Assembly (NCBI RefSeq): GCF_022581195.2 | Contig: NC_061466.1 | Coordinates: 11,284,001-11,348,000 of the forward strand | Source: Helicoverpa zea | Lineage: Eukaryota; Arthropoda; Insecta; Lepidoptera; Noctuidae | Reading direction: 5' to 3' | Length of the DNA: 64,000 nucleotides | Shown: piece after piece, positions 59,401 to 64,000 of the stretch | Position numbering within the stretch: the first letter of the stretch is position 1 | How the letters are laid out: every line of letters begins with the position of its first letter | Notes under the pieces: model-generated | Told to the model about the DNA's origin: nothing | Seen by the model: only the letters and a program-made list of their open reading frames with translations | Databases searched by the model: none | Made by a program: the position numbers and the translations under genes

Positions 59401-62400
59401 TAGTGTTCCCACCCACGGCAGATGTATTGTTAAGGAATTAATAGAGATGTGACGAAATAAAGGCCTTCGATTGCTATAATGTGGTTTATTTATTAATCTT
59501 AATTTATGCTAATATTATGCAGTTGTAGCGTTTTTTTGCTTGAATGCGCTAATGTTAGGTACTGCTGTACCGAAAACACATTTCTGTGTTAAATAGCCCA
59601 TTTATTGAGAAAGGCTATCGGCTACCGTTTATACAGAAACGCGGTGGAAAATTCTAAATACTTGTACAACTTAGTCATACAACAGTTTGATTGTAGGATG
59701 TATTTTCAATAGCCTATGTCACTCGGAGAAAATAGCAGTTTTAAATCCGTTCAATATTAATCATTTTACTAGAATTAAGTACCTATTAGAATTAAGTTAC
59801 TTTCTGACTATAGTACTATTTTCAGTCACAATCAATCCTTGATAATTTCTGACATTAACCTGAGCTCTAATACAAAGATAATATCAACAATGACTAAGGC
59901 ATATTTTAGCTCAATAAGATGACAACCTTTACGAGAAGTGTATTGCAAACATTTGTTAATACAATGAGAATGAACAAGCGTCATTTTATTATTTACTTAA
60001 TTAGGTTTACTATTTAAATATTTATAAACGTATTGATGACTCATGCAACGTCACTTGATTACAAAAAAAAAATAGAACATTATCATGTTTAATTCAGTAG
60101 TAAAAATGGGACATTTAAATCTTTCATTCTGTTGTCAAAGAAAAACACTTAAAATTAGTTTAGGCCCAAGTATTCTGACAACATAAACGTAAGTGGTCTT
60201 ATGTAAAACAACTGAATACTAAAAATTTTCATGTAAAAATGTTCATAAACAGTTGTTTGAAGAAAAACTGATGTTAACATTGTCGGTGATCTTAGCCCCA
60301 AGTTGTTCTAAAAACATTGAGTATTTTGTCAGGTATGTGCTAGTTCAGAAACTCCGACTTCATCCACACAAAAAGCATTCATCTCCATAGCAACCGTCGA
60401 GAGATAATGGCTAAACTTCAGGTACCTGCGCAAGAGTCATCCATTACAACAAACATAGTAGGTTATATTATCTTGACTCACCTCTAATGGAGTATTGACT
60501 CTTCATAAACTAGAGATTGTTGACTTTAACTCGTTTATAAGTCAATCTAATCAAATGTTGAAAAATATGCTAAGCGTTAACCTAATTCACACTGTATTAT
60601 AGCTTAACAAATTGATTAGTAACACTTAGGCCTCATTTACGGAGGCGCGGGGCGTCACGCGTTGCGTTGAGCGGCGCGACCCGCACTGAATTCAAATATA
60701 TGGCGTTGTATGAGTGGCGTTAACGGATAAGCGATTTTAGACGCGTTTGTTTGAATTAGGGCGTTTTTTGCGGCCGAGCCCGCGGATGGCACCGACGCGT
60801 CCCACGCGGCGTTTATCGCGGCGGCGCACGCAGCGGCAATTCTCGATGAAGCTATGTCCGAGGCGGAATCTTCTGTCAGTCTTATTTATTTAGATTTGAT
60901 GGAGGCGAGCGTGCGCCGCCGCGATGCCCGCCGCGCGCTTCGCTCTTAGAGGACTCGCCGCGGGCGCCGCGGCGGGCACCGCCACGCTTCGCTTCCCGTC
61001 TCGCTTCTCTATGAACATGGTCGTATATTGCTATAAGTTTGTGTTTACGCGTGCGATGATGCGTGCCGCTTCACGCGTCGCCCCACCGTAAACAGAAAAA
61101 ACGTCCGACGCGCCGCCAGACGCCACGCCACACGCGACGCGAGACGCCCCGCGTCTCCGTAAGGCCTCTGCCTCGAATTTTGCGGGCAGCGGGGCGGCGG
61201 CGGCGGCGCGGGAGCGGCAGGATCTTACGCGTATAATCAAATGGACCGGCCCTCGAATACAGCGGCGCGGGAGCGGCGCGGCGGCGGGCAACGAGCGGTG
61301 CGCTCCAGTCAAGCGGTGACCGCCCGCGTTGAGCGTCTGCATTGTAGGCATAGTGTTATACATTTTTTTTGTGACGTATCAAAATGTCTTCGGACGTGCA
61401 AGAGCTAATTATTTCGGCCATCTTTGAGAGGACACCCATATGGAACAGCAAACACAACAGAACACAACACTACACTGCTATATTGCCGCGCGATCTGCCC
61501 GCTAGTTTCGAGAACAGGTATGCGTTGCCCGCCCCGCTCCCGCGCCGCCGCCGCTGCCGCCCCGCTGCCCGCAAAATTCGAGGCAGAGGCCTAAATGAGG
61601 CCTTATATGGACGTAGGCTGCAGTACCTAAACTTTTCTTGGTTTAATCACAAGCATGTTAAAAGAAAAACTAGGTTAATTATTACCTTTTTTAAACACAG
61701 TCATACTGCAGTATTACTAACCCCCACTAACTTGTCTAAAAAAAATGTGTCTGCAAATCGGACCTTATTTCAACGTCATAAATCTGTCATTTTTTAGGCA
61801 AATGTTTAACAGTTGTTTCAAAGTTTTTGTGGTAGGACGGTAAATGTCTCTGAGTGCAGGGGTAAGCTTACTAACTCTAGTTCACTCACCGCATCCAGTA
61901 GGACCAAGCAGCAGCACATTGCTCTTATCGAGCCTCAACTCGTGATGCTGTCGCTCAAGCACCTCAGCGCCGCCACTGTTGTTGCCGTGACTTAGGTGAA
62001 GGAGATCTGGAATCAAATAATAGAATTATGTTAATTTTATTTTACTCCTATATGATACTATCTATAGCTAATGTGTTAAGTTAGAGTAACAGACAGTCGT
62101 GTGTTGCTGAGGAGTTTGTTACACCACTTCTTCCCAGCAAAAACACATAGGGTGGAGGGTGTGCGTGGGCATTTAGGGGGCATGTCTCATATATTTTTGA
62201 TGTACAAAAAGTGCTGTTCAAGACGCTACTTATTAGGTAGTATTTGAAAACATTCAACATCCTTACTAGAATATAATTGAAGAGTCAAGAAAAGGTCTAC
62301 CAAAAATATTATTCGACCTTTATGGACAAATGTGTCACATTTGTCTCCTTCTAGTTCATCTTTGATTTATTTTATAAACAACTCTACCGTCTGTAAGTGT

Positions 62401-63818
62401 AAAACGACATCAGGTCATCTGTACCTACAAATATTTCAATAACTTTGGATCGGCAAAGTTAAAGATGATTGACCTCACAAATAACAATGACAGATTCGTT
62501 ACTAGCTTCTTGATTGGCTCATCCGCCCGCATTTCGTAAATAAGTGTGAAACAGTTGACGTACGTCGATTATTTGCTGATTCGATACAGATCCTATTGTT
62601 TGCACAATGGAATTTGCGCAAACCTACTGAGAAATATTTGGAGCAATTTTTATTTTCTTAACAAGCATAATATACCTATGAACGTCTGTTATAGCAGAAA
62701 TAAAATGACCATAATTTTTGCATCGTCATATAAAAAAACCGGTCAAGTGCGAGTCGGACTCGCGCACGAAGGGTTCCGTACCATTATATATAAAACTGAG
62801 AAAAAATCACGATTGTTGTATGGGAGCCCTCCAAAATATTGATTGTATTCTAGTTTTGAATATTTGTTGTTAAAGCGGCAATAGAAATGAAGGTTTTAAT
62901 TTTAGAAAAAAATATAAAATTTTAGAACCACAAATGTACAATTTTCTCGAAGATGGCACGCACAAAGTCAGTGTCAAAAATTAAACTTTCCCAAAACTTA
63001 AACCAACACAGCTAAGGAGAAATTAGAACCGTGAAAATGGTAACAAGAGAGCCTTCTATTTTCAAGAAAAAAAAAACTGTCATAAGGTCACCTGCCCACT
63101 GAGGCGTAATGACCACGAACTTCGGTAATTCGTCACACTTTCACGGAGCAATTGAAAATTGTTTTCAGCAAAAAGCACCTGCGCTCACGACTGTGTTTAT
63201 TGTGATCTAGTAGACAAGAGGTTTTGCTTTCGAAGTTTGTTTAAAGGACTTTGGGGAAAGTTGGGGGAACTAGGCTATGAAGTAATCTTTGATAGGTTCG
63301 ACTTTGAAACAGACATTTACGTATTTTTGATTTTTATGGTAACTCATGTCAATTCGTTGCTTTATTCTTTAAGACTATCAACACTTCTGCATTGTGAACT
63401 AAGGATGAGGAAATGAGATGTCAAGTCTAATTTAATTATGATTAAGTACTACACCCATATTGTAGAAGCGATGAATAGAATTTCTACTCTCGTGGATGAT
63501 GCTGAATGGGCGGAGACAATGTTTGAATAAAGAAATTCTATCAGTTGTTTAAAAACATCTCCGTTCCCCTCGGCTGTAGTGCCGTCTTGACCTCAGTCTG
63601 GTTCAGTTGCTATAATCTAATACTTATACTACTTCTGACCTCTGTGTGTGTGATGTAAGGGATGGTGTGCGTCTGTGGGCGTGCCGCTGGTGACGTTGTT
63701 GTAGATCCTCTTGTAGTGGTTGTACACTGCCACCGACAGCACCTTCTTGGCGTACTCCTGACCCACAACGTGCTTGTTCAAGTATTCGAAGATCTTCTTC
63801 GGAGGTGGCGGAGGTTTT
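47433..63818 (-). CDS. ClpX: Mitochondrial ClpX AAA+ unfoldase, C-terminal nine exons (5' part outside window)
   Basis: Exons in coding order: 63640-63818, 61890-62006, 57942-58086, 57396-57487, 56870-57023, 55625-55820, 52499-52591, 51873-52001, 47433-47621. Phases agree throughout. ClpX is the matrix ATP-dependent unfoldase that feeds ClpP and also acts on heme synthesis enzymes. Landmarks are KKIFEYLNKHVVGQEYAKKV, Walker A GPTGCGKT (split by an intron), pore loop GYVGED, Walker B GIVFLDEVDK, IHQLRDVGGEG, KYLGFG, DLIDFGMIPEFVGR and the sensor-2 region KTGARGLR, then MFEIPGSDI. The zinc-binding and targeting part lies beyond 63818. The linker between the first two visible exons is short and histidine-rich (HHPLHHTHRDLLHLSHGNN). 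The final codons RLHNCT and TAG lie inside the minisatellite. Introns carry several transposons. Confidence 0.93.
47902..48140 (+). mobile_element. Fragment of a DNA transposon (mariner-type/DUF4817-like)
   Basis: ctgggtgtcccaaaagtcc resembles a terminal inverted repeat of such elements. It is followed by an ORF from 48007 with ADRAFCVREFYHNNDSATI, like the N-terminal helix-turn-helix of DUF4817 or mariner-type proteins. No other transposase part is seen. It lies in the last ClpX intron. The family call is from memory and tentative. Confidence 0.45.
48238..48288 (-). pseudogene. Decayed copy of a ClpX exon start
   Basis: The minus strand reads cccagtacgagctgctgttc and on to gaagagtgtgaaaagacg, matching the start of the ClpX exon at 51873-52001 (cccagtacaagctgctgttc). 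Translation gives QYELLFEVNEECEK against QYKLLFAMDKCEL. The acceptor AG directly before the exon is altered. Before the LINE inserted, this copy stood about 25 bp after the donor of the true exon, so it is a partial tandem exon duplication. Confidence 0.65.
48297..51841 (-). mobile_element. Nearly full-length RTE-like non-LTR retrotransposon, inactivated
   Basis: Flanked by an 18-bp duplication, actgggctacaggacagt, at 48279-48296 and 51842-51859. The minus strand encodes an apurinic-type endonuclease (50331-51680: ATWNIGTLTARA, LQETRWKG, GGDLNGHVG), a reverse transcriptase (49156-49905: NYRGIKVMSHTMK, YGFRPGHGTMD, FLDMQKAFD; then YADDIALAD in 48710-49159) and a C-terminal tail to 48305 (RLRWYGHVLR). 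Without the nested insert it is about 3.2 kb, the full size of RTE elements. It is broken by the nested retroposon, a frameshift near 49158 and an in-frame TAG at 48710-48712. It ends in short ATG repeats. Confidence 0.88.
49949..50331 (-). mobile_element. 383-bp retroposon nested in the LINE
   Basis: The sequence cacttggaga is duplicated at 49939-49948 and 50332-50341 and brackets the insert, interrupting the LINE between its endonuclease and RT parts. On the minus strand the head contains atcatcccgtgggtgtcgta and agaggtgactaaggga, and the tail ends in (GATGAT)n. Both are familiar lepidopteran retroposon motifs. No long ORF. Confidence 0.75.
52630..52706 (-). repeat. LINE/SINE 3' tail fragment in a ClpX intron
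   Basis: (ATC)n followed by cataggacgtccactgctga and acataggcctccccc, a common lepidopteran retroposon 3' end. It stands just before the next LINE. Confidence 0.6.
52822..55280 (-). mobile_element. Second LINE, 5'-truncated in its endonuclease domain
   Basis: tgtaaatgtt occurs on both sides (52812-52821 and 55281-55290). The minus strand encodes the end of an endonuclease domain (TFNAKVGLQ, then KNEIDFIMTN), a linker, the RT (KNGKAPGEDGI, KPLEQAGFRSGYGTIDH, FVDYEKAFDS, GVRQGDVISPKLF) and the C-terminal tail (LGAETWTL, LKWQWAGHI). Frames are interrupted at several points, for example near 55115, 54290 and 53640, so it is dead. It differs in sequence from the LINE at 48297-51841 but belongs to the same broad RTE-like type. 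Confidence 0.85.
55345..55425 (+). repeat. Dispersed SINE-like repeat fragment
   Basis: ttggtattcagctgcatctg and gtttgactggaagccgaccc belong to the family at 28319-28445. Confidence 0.5.
58087..60628. other. ClpX intron, left part, little recognisable
   Basis: AT-rich. A small inverted repeat gtgtgttgcc ... ggcaacacac spans about 58731-58784 (54 bp), possibly a minute MITE. Nothing else is recognised. Confidence 0.45.
60629..61602. mobile_element. Harbinger-like element A, interrupted by element B
   Basis: The left end is ggcctcatttacgg after TTA (60626-60628). The right end is its exact inverse ccgtaaatgaggcc, split by element B, and followed by TTA (61603-61605). Without B it is about 542 bp. 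It is GC-rich and carries ccccgcg-type subterminal inverted repeats. A short ORF from about 60854, MSEAESSVSLIYLDLMEAS, could be a remnant of a transposase start, but this is weak. Confidence 0.8.
61163..61591 (+). mobile_element. Harbinger-like element B nested in A, with a MADF-like exon remnant
   Basis: It begins ggcctctgcctcgaattttg and ends with the inverse caaaattcgaggcagaggcc. TAA at 61160-61162 and 61592-61594 is the target duplication, created from element A's own end. The inverted repeats continue into a GGCGGCGGCGGCGCGGGAGCGG tract (split 10+12) on both sides. Inside, 61384 onward encodes MSSDVQELIISAIFERTPIW, like the first residues of the MADF/Myb-like accessory protein of Harbinger transposons. 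The rest is lost, so it is a deletion derivative. It lies within a ClpX intron, antisense to that gene. Confidence 0.8.
62007..63639. other. ClpX intron between its first two visible exons
   Basis: AT-rich, with the repeat at 62738-62848 listed separately. The ORF at 63159-63416 has no recognisable family. Confidence 0.45.
62738..62848 (+). repeat. Lepidopteran dispersed repeat (retroposon tail)
   Basis: accggtcaagtgcgagtcgg then actcgcgcacgaagggttcc and gtaccatt is a highly typical moth repeat (from memory). Confidence 0.65.
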
Positions 63819-64000
63819 CTGAAGAGAAGAAAGATACATATAACACTAGTTAAGAGAATGTCAGGATTATAGCTACTTAATTACCTTTAAGGTTTGAAAA
63901 AGACCCCGAGTCTTTAGGCTAAGTTGAATGTTTGACGATCGGAATCATTCATGAATCTGTATCTCAAAAAGTAGCAACAAAACAAACAGACGGAGATAAC

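Noticed and set aside
61031..61363. 110-codon minus-strand ORF rich in alanine and arginine
   Set aside because: It is produced by the GC-rich inverted repeats of the two Harbinger-like elements.

Overview
This is a 64 kb stretch of insect nuclear DNA, almost certainly from a moth or butterfly. The genes have GT-AG introns and AATAAA signals. Intergenic DNA is AT-rich and packed with short dispersed repeats of kinds I know from Lepidoptera. One gene is an intronless kynureninase of bacterial type, as reported for silkworm. There are no bacterial operons, CRISPR arrays or rRNA genes, and I found no tRNA gene.

Layout. (1) About 2.4-18.15 kb: a tail-to-tail inverted duplication of a nine-exon CYP3-clan cytochrome P450 gene. 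Copy 1 (+, 2585-8972) is intact and encodes 505 aa. Copy 2 (-, 17949-11979) has eight good exons, but its last intron lost the 3' end and acceptor, so exon 9 cannot be joined in frame. Each copy carries transposon insertions missing from the other, which gives natural empty sites. (2) About 18.2-34.5 kb: no gene seen, many repeat fragments, a probable chimeric retroposon (22.7-23.9 kb), a TA-flanked MITE (30.4 kb), a GC-rich Harbinger-like MITE (33.5 kb) and a tRNA-derived SINE (34.2-34.5 kb). (3) 34.9-38.9 kb: two compact minus-strand nuclear genes for mitochondrial proteins, mS38/AURKAIP1 (three exons, 216 aa) and a diverged cysteine-rich UQCRC2-like core protein (eight exons, 455 aa). (4) 41.7-43.0 kb: the single-exon kynureninase. 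(5) 44.8-47.45 kb: an almost perfect 51-bp minisatellite of 52 units, which contains the stop codon of the next gene. (6) 47.4-63.8 kb: the C-terminal nine exons of mitochondrial ClpX on the minus strand, with the N-terminal part beyond the right edge. Its introns hold a nearly full-length RTE-like LINE with an 18-bp target duplication and a smaller retroposon nested in it, a second 5'-truncated LINE, a decayed copy of a ClpX exon start, and two nested Harbinger-like elements.

Three of the four intact host genes serve mitochondria (mitoribosome, complex III-like core protein, matrix unfoldase). Kynureninase belongs to tryptophan/ommochrome metabolism and the P450 to oxidative metabolism. Nothing suggests co-regulation; they look like ordinary neighbours. 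Coordinates and splice sites were derived by hand from reading frames and GT/AG sites. No alignment, database search or expression data were used.
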